NCBI GenBank assembly: GCA_964596105.1
Contig: CAZQRT010000006.1
Span: forward strand, 1-32,479
DNA length: 32,479 bases
From: CAJUOR01 sp964596105
GTDB lineage: Bacteria > Bacillota_I > Bacilli_A > Erysipelotrichales > Coprobacillaceae
Direction of reading: 5' to 3'
Positions 13,738 to 21,617 of the stretch are shown piece by piece (positions within the stretch are counted from its first letter, which is position 1; every line of letters begins with the position of its first letter). A model generated the notes under the pieces. It was not told the DNA's origin. It saw only the letters and a program-made list of their open reading frames with translations, and did no database searches. The position numbers were made by a program, and so were the translations under genes.

Positions 13738-15577
13738 ATATCTGGACTCCTGGGAAAATCCGGAACCGCTGAAAAATATGGACCGCAAGCAGCTGGAAGA
13801 ACTGGCTGAGGAAATCCGCGCGTTTCTGATTGCCAATGTCGCGAAAACCGGCGGCCATCTTTCCAGTAATCTCGGCGTGGTGGAGCTGACGATCGCTTTG
13901 CATACCGTCTTTGACTACAAGACAGACAAGATTTTTTTTGATGTCGGCCATCAGTCTTACACCCATAAAATTCTCACCGGACGCGCCGCACAGTTCGATA
14001 GTTTAAGGCAGTATCAGGGCCTGTCAGGATTTCAAAAACGTTCGGAAAGCGAGGCTGATGTCTGGGAAGCCGGACATTCTTCCACCGCGCTGTCGGCGGC
14101 TTTAGGAATGGCGGCGGCGCGTGATCTAAACGGCGAGCACTACCATATCGTCCCGGTGATCGGCGACGCCAGCATCGTGGGCGGGGAAAGCCTCGAGGCG
14201 CTCAACAATCTGGGCGGCAACAAAACCCGCGTCATCATCGTTTTAAATGATAATCAGATGTCGATTTCCAAAACCATGGGCGGCATCTCACAGCTGTTAG
14301 GGGAGATTCGTATCAGCGAAGCCTACAACAGCGCCAAGCATGAATACCGCGATATCCTGAAGCGCACCGCGATTGGCAGAAAGATTTATTCTGTCACCAG
14401 CCGCACCAAGAACCGCATTCGTGATTCGGTCATCGACTCCAAGATTTTCGGCGAGTTCGGGGTGGATTATCTCGGCCCGATCAACGGTCATGATTTCCAT
14501 GAGCTGTTAAGGGCTTTGCGCACCGCCAAACAGAGCGAGCGGCCGATCGTCGTGCATGTCGTCACGATCAAGGGCAAGGGCTATCCGTTAGCGGAATGCG
14601 ACACCCACGGTGACTGGCACGGGGTGGAACCTTTCAATCCCCAAACCGGCGAGCTTTTAAAGCCGTTAAAGGAAACGTGCGGCCAGTACGCGGCCGGCGT
14701 GCTTCACACCTTGATGCGCCAGGACAAGGATATCGTCGCGATTACCCCGGCGATGCGCGTCGGGGCGGGACTGGAGCGTATTTTTCACGATTTTCCCGGT
14801 CGCAGTTTTGATGTGGGCATCGCCGAGGATCATGCCGCCACTTTCGCGGCGGGTCTCGCGATTGCCGGGAAAAAACCGTTTTTATCTTATTATTCCTCAT
14901 TTTTGCAGCGCGCCTACGATCAGCTTCTGCATGATATCGCGCGCATGAACCTGCCGGTCGTCGTCGGCGTGGACCGCGTCGGCCTGGCGGAGGGCGACGG
15001 CGAAACCCATCACGGTCTGTATGACGCGGCAATCTTAAAAACGATGCCCAATACCACGATTTTTACCGCTTCCTGCAAAACGGAGATCAGCTGGTTTATT
15101 CAGGAGGCGTTCCACCGCCATCAGGGGCTGGCAGTCATCCGTTACGGCAAAGATCTTTATGACAACCCGGATATTGACAGTTCTCATCTGCGCTGGGGTA
15201 AATGGGTGAGCCTGGGGGAAACCGAACATCCCGAGGCGGTCGTGATCAGCTACGGGGAAGCTTTCCAGAAGATCTATGATCATTATAAGGATCAGCCTTT
15301 GCGGCTGATTGACGCCAGTTTTTTAAGACCGCTCGACATGGAATGTCTGAACAGCCTCGAGAAGGTGCCGGTTTTTGTTTATGAACCGGGCTATGAATTC
15401 GGTTCTCTGGCGATGGATATCAAAAACGCCTTATACGGCTCGTCCGTTGAGATTTATACCATGAGTTATCCGGAAAAAATCCTTCCTCAGGGCAAGGCGG
15501 AACTGGTCTTAAAGGATGAAGAGTGTTCTTTAGATGATTTCTATGAGCTCGTCCGCCGGGTGCGCTATGAGGCTTGA
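13730..15577 (+). CDS. dxs: 1-deoxy-D-xylulose-5-phosphate synthase
   Basis: DXS, 615 residues, is a thiamine diphosphate enzyme making DXP from pyruvate and glyceraldehyde 3-phosphate, the first step of the MEP isoprenoid pathway. Visible are GGHLSSNLGVVELTIALH, DVGHQSYTHKILTGR (usual HQAYPHK), the ThDP motif GDASIVGGESLEALNN, IKGKGYPLAE, and the transketolase-like DVGIAEDHAATFAAGLA. It tells us that this organism makes isoprenoids by the MEP route. It overlaps ispA by eight bases and tlyA by 11, so precursor supply and chain elongation are coexpressed. Confidence 0.96.
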   Translation: MSKYLDSWENPEPLKNMDRKQLEELAEEIRAFLIANVAKTGGHLSSNLGVVELTIALHTVFDYKTDKIFFDVGHQSYTHKILTGRAAQFDSLRQYQGLSGFQKRSESEADVWEAGHSSTALSAALGMAAARDLNGEHYHIVPVIGDASIVGGESLEALNNLGGNKTRVIIVLNDNQMSISKTMGGISQLLGEIRISEAYNSAKHEYRDILKRTAIGRKIYSVTSRTKNRIRDSVIDSKIFGEFGVDYLGPINGHDFHELLRALRTAKQSERPIVVHVVTIKGKGYPLAECDTHGDWHGVEPFNPQTGELLKPLKETCGQYAAGVLHTLMRQDKDIVAITPAMRVGAGLERIFHDFPGRSFDVGIAEDHAATFAAGLAIAGKKPFLSYYSSFLQRAYDQLLHDIARMNLPVVVGVDRVGLAEGDGETHHGLYDAAILKTMPNTTIFTASCKTEISWFIQEAFHRHQGLAVIRYGKDLYDNPDIDSSHLRWGKWVSLGETEHPEAVVISYGEAFQKIYDHYKDQPLRLIDASFLRPLDMECLNSLEKVPVFVYEPGYEFGSLAMDIKNALYGSSVEIYTMSYPEKILPQGKAELVLKDEECSLDDFYELVRRVRYEA

Positions 15578-16346
15578 TGTCTATTTAGTGGCAAACGGCT
15601 ATTTCCCTAGCCGCCAAAAAGCTTTAGCGGCGATTAAAGCGGGACTGGTCATGGTTGACGGCATAGCGGCTGTAAAACCGTCTATGCCTGTGAGTGATCA
15701 GACTGTGACGGTTTTGCCCCATGTGTCTTATGTGTCGCGCGGGGCTTATAAACTGAAAAAAGCGCTCGATGATTTTGCCATCGATTTAAAGGATCTGCGG
15801 GTCCTGGATATCGGCGCCAGTACCGGCGGCTTCACCGAGCTGTGCCTGGAAAGAGGCGCGGCGCATGTTTACGCGCTGGATGCCGGCAGCGATCAGCTGG
15901 CTGACTGTTTGCGAAATGATCATCGCGTGACAGTCATGGAGAAAACGAATTTTCGCTATGTCGATCCGCATGCTTTTCCGGCGGTGGATTTTATCTGCTG
16001 CGATGTTTCTTTTATCTCTTTGACCTTACTGATTCCCAATATGGAAAAGATCTTAAAACCGGGAAACCGGATGGTGCTTTTGATCAAGCCGCAGTTTGAG
16101 GCCGGACCGGAGTTTTTGAATAAACACGGCCTCGTCACATCGCCAAAAGCCCATGAGGCGGTTTTAAACAAGGTGAGCGAGGCTTTAAAAGCGCATCATT
16201 TCGCGCTCAAACATCTGACTTATTCTCCGCTACTTGGCGGGGAGGGAAATATTGAATATCTCGCCGAGGCGGTTCAAGGGGAGAAACCGGCGGAAATTGA
16301 TTTTTCCGCGGTTGTTGGGGAGGCTTTTTCTGACTTAGGAGGCTGA
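15567..16346 (+). CDS. tlyA: TlyA family rRNA (cytidine-2'-O)-methyltransferase / hemolysin A-like
   Basis: This 259-residue protein has an N-terminal S4 RNA-binding domain (MRLDVYLVANGYFPSRQKAL, residues 1-20) and an FtsJ-like methyltransferase domain. The SAM-binding motif VLDIGASTGGFTELCLERGA lies near residues 79-98, and CCDVSFISLTLLIP near 145-158. Mycobacterial TlyA methylates 16S and 23S rRNA; the Bacillus homologue is YqxC. ATG 15567 gives the conserved N-terminus and lies inside dxs. In Bacillus ahrC follows, but here recN starts four bases on, so the arginine repressor is missing from this place. Confidence 0.92.
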   Translation: MRLDVYLVANGYFPSRQKALAAIKAGLVMVDGIAAVKPSMPVSDQTVTVLPHVSYVSRGAYKLKKALDDFAIDLKDLRVLDIGASTGGFTELCLERGAAHVYALDAGSDQLADCLRNDHRVTVMEKTNFRYVDPHAFPAVDFICCDVSFISLTLLIPNMEKILKPGNRMVLLIKPQFEAGPEFLNKHGLVTSPKAHEAVLNKVSEALKAHHFALKHLTYSPLLGGEGNIEYLAEAVQGEKPAEIDFSAVVGEAFSDLGG

Positions 16347-16350
16347 GCGT

Positions 16351-18006
16351 ATGTTGAAGCGGCTGTTGATTCAAAATTTCGCGATCATCGATGATATAGA
16401 AATCGAGTTTCATGACGGCATGACGGTTTTAACCGGCGAGACCGGAGCGGGAAAATCGATCATTATCGACGCGATCGGCCTTTTGACAGGTAATCGCGCT
16501 ACCGCGAATATGGTTTCCGCAAAGGCGAAAAAAGCCCTGATTGAAGGAAGCTTTGATATCTCGGCTTTAGCTGATTTGAAACAGACGCTGGCGGATATGG
16601 GCTTTGAGGATGATGACGAGCTGGTTTTAAGCCGCGAGATCACATCCGCCGGGAAAAGCACGTGCCGCATCAATTTCCGCAGCGTGCCGCTCTCGGTTTT
16701 AAGAAAAGTCGCCATGAATCTCTGTGACATTCATTCCCAGTTTGCGACTCAGTATTTATTGAATGAGAAGATTCATCTCACCCTGCTGGACCGTTATATC
16801 GGGGCGGATTTAAGTCCGGCTATGGCTGATTACAAACAAAGCTACGAGGCTTATCTTCAGGCCAGAAAAAATTATGAGACGCTTTTAAAAACGCCGGGCG
16901 ATGAGGAGGATCTGGCTTTTTACCAGGCCCGGGTCGATGAGATCAGTGAGGCGGATTTGCGTGAGGGCGAGCTTGAGGAGCTGGAAAATGAGAAAAAGCG
17001 CATGGCCGGATATGAAAAAACCGTCGCTTTACTGCAAAGCGCGAAAAGCGCGCTGGACGATCAGGCTTTAGATAGCGTCTATGAAGCGCAGCGCATATTA
17101 GCGCGCGTCAATGATCCGGAAATGGACGAACTGAGCGAGAAAATTCAGGACTGCTATTACAGTCTGGTTGATTATGCCAGTCAGATCAGCGCTTACGAGG
17201 AGGGTCTGACTTATGATCCTTACCGTCTGGAGGAAATCCAAAACCGCATCTTTCTGATTCGCAAGCTGCAAAGGCAGTACGGGTATGAGATCAGTGACAT
17301 CCTTGCCCAGAAACAGGAGCTTGAGGAGAAGATCGCGGTGATCGTGCACCGTGATGAACTGCTGGAAAAGCTGCAGAAAGACTATCAGGAGGCGCAAAGC
17401 ATTGCTTTTCAGAAGGCGCAAAAGCTGTCTTTATTGAGGCATGAAGCGGGGGAGAAGCTGGAAAAGCTGGTCGCGCGTAACTGTCAGGATCTCTATATGC
17501 CTGATATCCGGTTCGCGCTGGAGTTTACCTCTTCAGAGAATTTACAGCCCGAGGGCATCGACCAGGTGCGCTTTTTGCTGTCAACCAACGCCGGGCAGGA
17601 CTTAAGGCCGCTTAGCGCGGTGGCCAGCGGCGGGGAATTGAGCCGTTTAATGCTGGCGCTGAAATGCATCTTCGCGAAAAGCGCCAACGTGGCCACGATT
17701 ATCTTCGATGAGGCGGATTCCGGGGTCAGCGGCAAGGTGGCTTTCGCGACCGGGCGCAAGATGAAGGAACTTTCCAAAGATGTCCAGGTTTTGTGCATCA
17801 CCCATCTGCCGCAGGTGGCCAGTTTCGCCAGATGGCATATCGAGGTTTATAAGACGAATCAGGATGGTTATACCATCACCGAAACACGATACCTAAATGA
17901 CGGGCAAAGAGTGGAAGAGATCGCCAAGATGCTGTCGAATGATACCGTCAGTCAGCCTTCCCTGGAAAATGCCCGCGTCTTGCTGGAGGAGAGTGCCAGG
18001 CTTTGA
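16351..18006 (+). CDS. recN: DNA repair protein RecN
   Basis: RecN, 551 residues, is an SMC-like ATPase that acts early at double-strand breaks. Walker A GETGAGKSIIIDAIGLLTGN lies near residues 29-48, long coiled-coil arms run about 150-370, and the C-terminal part has VASGGELSRLMLALKCIF (signature) and TIIFDEADSGVSG (Walker B; commonly DEIDTGVSG) then CITHLPQVASFA. Length is normal. It ends the nusB-recN transcription unit at a hairpin overlapping its stop codon. Confidence 0.96.
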   Translation: MLKRLLIQNFAIIDDIEIEFHDGMTVLTGETGAGKSIIIDAIGLLTGNRATANMVSAKAKKALIEGSFDISALADLKQTLADMGFEDDDELVLSREITSAGKSTCRINFRSVPLSVLRKVAMNLCDIHSQFATQYLLNEKIHLTLLDRYIGADLSPAMADYKQSYEAYLQARKNYETLLKTPGDEEDLAFYQARVDEISEADLREGELEELENEKKRMAGYEKTVALLQSAKSALDDQALDSVYEAQRILARVNDPEMDELSEKIQDCYYSLVDYASQISAYEEGLTYDPYRLEEIQNRIFLIRKLQRQYGYEISDILAQKQELEEKIAVIVHRDELLEKLQKDYQEAQSIAFQKAQKLSLLRHEAGEKLEKLVARNCQDLYMPDIRFALEFTSSENLQPEGIDQVRFLLSTNAGQDLRPLSAVASGGELSRLMLALKCIFAKSANVATIIFDEADSGVSGKVAFATGRKMKELSKDVQVLCITHLPQVASFARWHIEVYKTNQDGYTITETRYLNDGQRVEEIAKMLSNDTVSQPSLENARVLLEESARL

Positions 18007-18019
18007 CATTCTCTTTTTT
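17989..18019 (+). terminator. Terminator of the nusB-recN operon
   Basis: GAGAGTG (17989-17995) pairs with CATTCTC (18007-18013), with one G-T pair, over an 11-base loop. A run of six T follows. The stem includes the end of recN. Confidence 0.7.
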
Positions 18020-18020
18020 A

Positions 18021-18049
18021 TTGCATTCCCCGCCCTTTTGATGTATCGT
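18021..18049 (+). promoter_or_regulatory. Possible promoter of dinB
   Basis: TTGCAT (18021-18026), 17 bases, then TATCGT (18044-18049), preceded by TG. The -10 box is weak. No LexA box of the CGAAC-N4-GTTCG type was seen, although dinB is an SOS gene in many bacteria. Confidence 0.35.
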
Positions 18050-18074
18050 GAGAAAAGAGCGGGGGTGGGGCAGG

Positions 18075-19169
18075 ATGCCGGTCATTTTTCATCTGGATAT
18101 GAACGCTTTTTTTGCCTCCTGCGAACAAATCCAAAACCCCCAGTGGCAAAACAAGCCTTTGATCGTGGCTCATGACACCGCCCGCGGGATTGTGACGACC
18201 GCCAGTTATGAGGCCAGAAAGTATGGCATCCATTCCGCGATGCCGACTTATATCGCCAAGCAGAAATGTCCTTTTGTCATCGTCGTCCCGCCGCATTTTG
18301 ATTTGTATCAGCGCCTGTCCGCGGCTTTTTTTGATATCTGCCGGCGCTTTACGCCGCTTGTCCAGCCGGCCAGCATCGACGAATGCTATATGGATGTGAG
18401 CAGTTTAATCACGGATGTCGAAGGTATTATGACCCTGGCGGAAAATCTTCGCGATACCATTTACGGGGAGTTGAAACTGCCTTTAAGCATCGGTATCGCG
18501 CCGAATAAATTCCTGGCGAAAATGGCCAGCGATATGAAAAAGCCTATGGGCATCACGGTTTTGACCAGGCGCAATATCCCGGAGAAAATGTGGCCGCTGG
18601 CGATTGGGAAAATGTTTGGAATCGGGGAGAAGACGGCGGCAAAGCTTGAGGAAGCGGGAATTTTGACGATCGGGGATCTGGCGCATAGTGAGAACGACGC
18701 GAATATCAGACGAATTCTCGGAAAGAACGCTTTTATCTACTGGCAGCATGCCCGCGGCTATGATTTCAGCGCCGTGGACGCGCAGCAGAAGGTGTTAAAA
18801 TCGGTTGGAAATTCCCATACTTTTCCGCGTGATGAAAAGGATCCTCAGGTTCTGGATGATGCCATCCGAAAGCTGTCAGCCGCCTGCGCGAGCCGGGCGA
18901 AAAAGCAGGATTTACTCTCGCGGCAGTTAAGCCTCACGATCCGCTACAGCCCGACGGAAACCGTTTCCCGCTCCTGCCTCATGGAGGAGTACACCAATGA
19001 CGCCGAGACGCTGCAAAGTTACGCGATGATGCTTTTTGAGCGTCATCATGACGGCCGCCCGGTGCGCCTTTTGGGAGTGGCGATGAAAAACGTGCGGCCG
19101 AGAAAAACGCTGGTGAAGCAGCTGTCGCTGTTTACCTACCAGGATGAGCAGACTGGTGATCATAAATGA
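18075..19169 (+). CDS. dinB: DNA polymerase IV (Y family)
   Basis: This 364-residue translesion polymerase has FHLDMNAFFASCEQ at the N-terminus (first catalytic Asp), the palm motif SIDECYMDVS near residues 103-112 (Asp-Glu), helix-hairpin-helix IGKMFGIGEKTAAKLEEAGI and a little-finger domain. VKQLSLF near the C-terminus fits the beta-clamp-binding motif. ATG 18075 follows GGGGGTGGGG; the frame is open to 18048 but that part precedes the ribosome site. Its last four bases overlap the xerD start, so a mutagenic polymerase and a chromosome-dimer recombinase are cotranscribed. Confidence 0.95.
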   Translation: MPVIFHLDMNAFFASCEQIQNPQWQNKPLIVAHDTARGIVTTASYEARKYGIHSAMPTYIAKQKCPFVIVVPPHFDLYQRLSAAFFDICRRFTPLVQPASIDECYMDVSSLITDVEGIMTLAENLRDTIYGELKLPLSIGIAPNKFLAKMASDMKKPMGITVLTRRNIPEKMWPLAIGKMFGIGEKTAAKLEEAGILTIGDLAHSENDANIRRILGKNAFIYWQHARGYDFSAVDAQQKVLKSVGNSHTFPRDEKDPQVLDDAIRKLSAACASRAKKQDLLSRQLSLTIRYSPTETVSRSCLMEEYTNDAETLQSYAMMLFERHHDGRPVRLLGVAMKNVRPRKTLVKQLSLFTYQDEQTGDHK

Positions 19170-20065
19170 ATGACAAGATGCAGGATATTCTGATGGAGTA
19201 TAAAAGATATCTGCAGGTGGAAAAAGGCTTGTCGAAACTGAGCTGGGAAAGCTACGCGAAAGAGGTCGAACGTTACCTGAGCGGGGTTTCAAGCCTGGAT
19301 GACATTACCGCGGATTATCTGGAAGAGTATATCAAAAAAAGATCGGGGGACGGCCTAAACGCGACGAGCATCGCGCATGTCATCACCATCATGCGCAGTT
19401 TTCACCGTTTTCTCGTTTTAGATCATAAAAAAGACAAGGATTTATCGCAGGTTCTGTCCAGTCCTAAAAAAGCCAGGCACCTTCCGGATGTGTTAAGCGT
19501 GCCGGATACGATCGCCCTTTTGCAGGGGCTGCCGCAAACGACCCCTTATGAGCGCCGCAATGCCAGCATGATCATCCTGATGTATGCCGCGGGGTTAAGA
19601 GTGAGCGAACTGGTGAATCTCAAAATGGACCAGCTGCGCTTAAACACCGGTTTTATCATCTGTCAGGGCAAAGGAAAAAAGGAGCGCATGGTGCCGGTGG
19701 CGGGCATGGCGGTGGAGCGTCTGGAGAGTTATCTGGAAAAGGACCGCAAATTGTTTTTGAAAAATAAAAAAAGTCCTTATGTTTATTTAAGCAGCCGGGG
19801 CACGCCGGTAACCCGGGAGCGTTTCTGGCAGATCCTTGATGAGGCCAGCCGGAATTCTGACTTGGGCCGCCATGTTCATCCCCATACTCTGAGGCATACG
19901 TTCGCCACGCATTTACTGGAAAATGACGCGGATCTCAGGGCGATTCAGGAAATGCTGGGGCATGAGAACATCACCACGACGACGATTTACACGCATGTTT
20001 CTTCCGCGAAGATGATGGCGGAATACGAGCAGTTCCACCCGCGCCGGAAAGAAAAGAAATCCTAG
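19166..20065 (+). CDS. xerD: Site-specific tyrosine recombinase XerD/XerC
   Basis: This 299-residue tyrosine recombinase has a SAM-like core-binding N-terminal domain (1-100) and a catalytic domain. Visible active-site residues are Arg in YAAGLRVSELVNLKM, Lys in GKGKKERMVPV, His and Arg in HPHTLRHTFATHLLE, His in EMLGHENI, and Tyr in TTIYTHV. Length and spacing fit XerC/XerD, which resolve chromosome dimers at dif; HLLEND then LRAIQEMLGH is closer to XerD. No adjacent attachment site or phage gene suggests an integrase instead. It overlaps dinB by four bases. Confidence 0.9.
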   Translation: MNDKMQDILMEYKRYLQVEKGLSKLSWESYAKEVERYLSGVSSLDDITADYLEEYIKKRSGDGLNATSIAHVITIMRSFHRFLVLDHKKDKDLSQVLSSPKKARHLPDVLSVPDTIALLQGLPQTTPYERRNASMIILMYAAGLRVSELVNLKMDQLRLNTGFIICQGKGKKERMVPVAGMAVERLESYLEKDRKLFLKNKKSPYVYLSSRGTPVTRERFWQILDEASRNSDLGRHVHPHTLRHTFATHLLENDADLRAIQEMLGHENITTTTIYTHVSSAKMMAEYEQFHPRRKEKKS

Positions 20066-20075
20066 GAGAATTAAT

Positions 20076-20564
20076 ATGGCAAAAGATTTAATTATATGTT
20101 TCAGCCGGGCTGATGAGAATTACGCCGTCGGTTATATCACCAAAGGCAACACCGAGATCGTCGCACAATATGTCCGCGACTTGACCGGCGCTGATCTTTT
20201 TATGGTTGAGCCGGAGGTACCATACGCGAAAGATTACAAAACCTGTGTCAAGCAGGCCAAGGAAAGAGTAGGGAACGCCCCGGTCAAGGCGGTTCCCGAA
20301 GATCTGTCGTCCTATGATACGATTTATGTTTTAAGCCCGATCTATTTTGGGACTTACGCCCCGGAGGTCGCGACGGTCCTGAAGCAGCTGGATTTCACCG
20401 GCAAAAAAGTCCGTGTCATTGTGACCCATGAAGGCTCCGGTCTAGCCCGGGTTGTTTCGCATTTGAAAAAAGACTGCCGGGGCGCTGATATTGACAAGAA
20501 GGGGCTAGCCATCCGCGGTCAAAAAGCGAAGGATTCCAAAGCGGACATAGAAAACTGGCTGTAA
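20076..20564 (+). CDS. Flavodoxin-like protein
   Basis: This 162-residue flavodoxin-fold protein starts DLIICFSRADENY, then uses KGNTEIVAQYV as the phosphate-binding region. Later come YDTIYVLSPIYFGTYAPEV near residues 91-109 and VRVIVTHEGSGLARVV near 119-134. This matches the group of flavodoxins annotated as Flavodoxin_4 in Firmicutes. FMN-dependent electron transfer or reductase partnership is inferred; the partner is unknown. AGGAGA precedes the ATG, and the gene starts ten bases after xerD, probably on the same transcript. Confidence 0.8.
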   Translation: MAKDLIICFSRADENYAVGYITKGNTEIVAQYVRDLTGADLFMVEPEVPYAKDYKTCVKQAKERVGNAPVKAVPEDLSSYDTIYVLSPIYFGTYAPEVATVLKQLDFTGKKVRVIVTHEGSGLARVVSHLKKDCRGADIDKKGLAIRGQKAKDSKADIENWL

Positions 20565-20593
20565 AAAAAGAGAGCAATAAAAGGGGAGATATT

Positions 20594-20863
20594 ATGTCAA
20601 CCGATCCACAGAAAATGGTTAAAACAACTGTTTTCGCCTATTTTTTAGGAGGAATGTTCCTGCTGGCAGGGGCACAGATGACTTTCAGCGTTCTCGCGGT
20701 GGGAATCTTTTGCGCCATTGCCCTGATACTGTATATCAGCGCGATGTTCAGCCTGTGGCAGCAGTACCGCAAGTATCATCTGCCTATCTTTCTGTATCTG
20801 ATTTTTATTGGTCTCTTGTTATCTGTCTTAGCGGTAGGCCTGTTTATCAGCACTGTTATGTAA
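20594..20863 (+). CDS. Small membrane protein, unknown function
   Basis: This 89-residue very hydrophobic protein is not recognised. Three membrane helices are likely near residues 10-30, 32-50 and 62-86, joined by the basic loop WQQYRKYH. AAGGGGAG precedes the ATG. It is the last + gene of the long collinear block, 29 bases after the flavodoxin-like gene, and no good terminator follows. No function can be assigned from the sequence. Confidence 0.7.
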   Translation: MSTDPQKMVKTTVFAYFLGGMFLLAGAQMTFSVLAVGIFCAIALILYISAMFSLWQQYRKYHLPIFLYLIFIGLLLSVLAVGLFISTVM

Positions 20864-21404
20864 GTGCTTCCATTTTGTCGTATCAATTATCATATCAAAT
20901 CCTTATTATCCAGTCTCCAATTCATTTTTGATGCTGCCATCCTTTTCTTTTAAGAATGTAAAAGATCAGCTAACGGAATTTCAAGTAGCAAATTATAATT
21001 AGCACTAAATCATAAAAAGATCACAAGCATCAATGTCTGAAGATTATAGATGAATTATGTAAGGTGTGATGATATCTGGTGATGATATGATGGGCATCTA
21101 TATAGATAGATAAAGCATCAATAGAGCATGACTAGATAAGCGTCAAATAAATCATAACCGGATAAACATCAATAGAATAGAATGAACCAGTCAGTATGAA
21201 CGGCTGTTAATGATGATCTACAATCAAGGTCAAACAGTCAAAATTCTTCTCAAAACCGCATATAATGATGATAACAGCGTCTTATCAATAGATATGTCCA
21301 TCTAATATATATCCAATGAATACATATATTCCCGTCTGTTTACCACATTATTTCCGCATCCATAATTTATCATAATATACATTATGGGAAGTTGCGTATA
21401 GTTT
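20864..21404. other. AT-rich intergenic region without a gene
   Basis: About 540 bases separate the + block from the convergent - genes. The composition is much more AT-rich than the flanking genes. No open frame with a ribosome site, no tRNA-like fold and no transposase remnant was seen. It contains the 26-base tandem repeat (21109-21186), TGATGATAT-type direct repeats near 21067-21091, and a short inverted repeat CATAAT/ATTATG (21371-21386). It could be decayed DNA or hold an unrecognised small RNA. Confidence 0.7.
21109..21186. repeat. Three imperfect 26-base tandem repeats
   Basis: Three units in direct tandem start GATAAAGCATCAATAGA (21109), GATAAGCGTCAAATAAA (21135) and GATAAACATCAATAGAA (21161), each 26 bases to the next. 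A partial relative, GATCACAAGCATCAATG, lies near 21020. No spacers separate the units, so this is not CRISPR. The function is unknown. Confidence 0.6.
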
Positions 21405-21431
21405 TAAAAGGTGTCTTTCTGACACCTTTTA
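21405..21431 (-). terminator. Terminator of the DUF2156 operon
   Basis: TAAAAGGTGTC (21405-21415) pairs perfectly with GACACCTTTTA (21421-21431) around TTTCT. It overlaps the stop codon of the 62-codon gene on the - strand and may act in both directions. Confidence 0.8.
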
Positions 21432-21617
21432 TATATACTCATTAAAGTAAATATCGCCTTTTGGAAGATCCCCTTTCGCCTTTAAAAACAATACCGGCTC
21501 ACCGTCGGGATGATCCTCATATAAAACGATGACCTCATGATAATGCTGCCTTAACTCCGTAAGCATCTCCGCGACTTCGCCGATGACTTCCGTCACGACG
21601 CATTTGTCATCCATCAT
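21429..21617 (-). CDS. Small hypothetical protein
   Basis: This 62-residue soluble protein is not recognised. It has an amphipathic N-terminal helix (VIGEVAEMLTELRQHYH) and a beta-like acidic half (PDGEPVLFLKAKGDLP). Its ATG overlaps the stop of the upstream DUF2156-GNAT gene in ATGA, so it is translationally coupled and probably acts with it. A terminator overlaps its stop. Confidence 0.7.
   Translation of the reverse strand: MMDDKCVVTEVIGEVAEMLTELRQHYHEVIVLYEDHPDGEPVLFLKAKGDLPKGDIYFNEYI

Noticed and set aside
19166..20065. Phage or transposon integrase
   Set aside because: Length, motif pattern and coupling to dinB fit chromosomal XerD; no attachment site or phage genes are seen.
20710..20931. 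A 73-codon frame after the small membrane protein
   Set aside because: It overlaps the membrane protein gene in another frame and has no ribosome site.
21109..21186. CRISPR array
   Set aside because: The units are directly adjacent without unique spacers, imperfect, and no cas gene is present.
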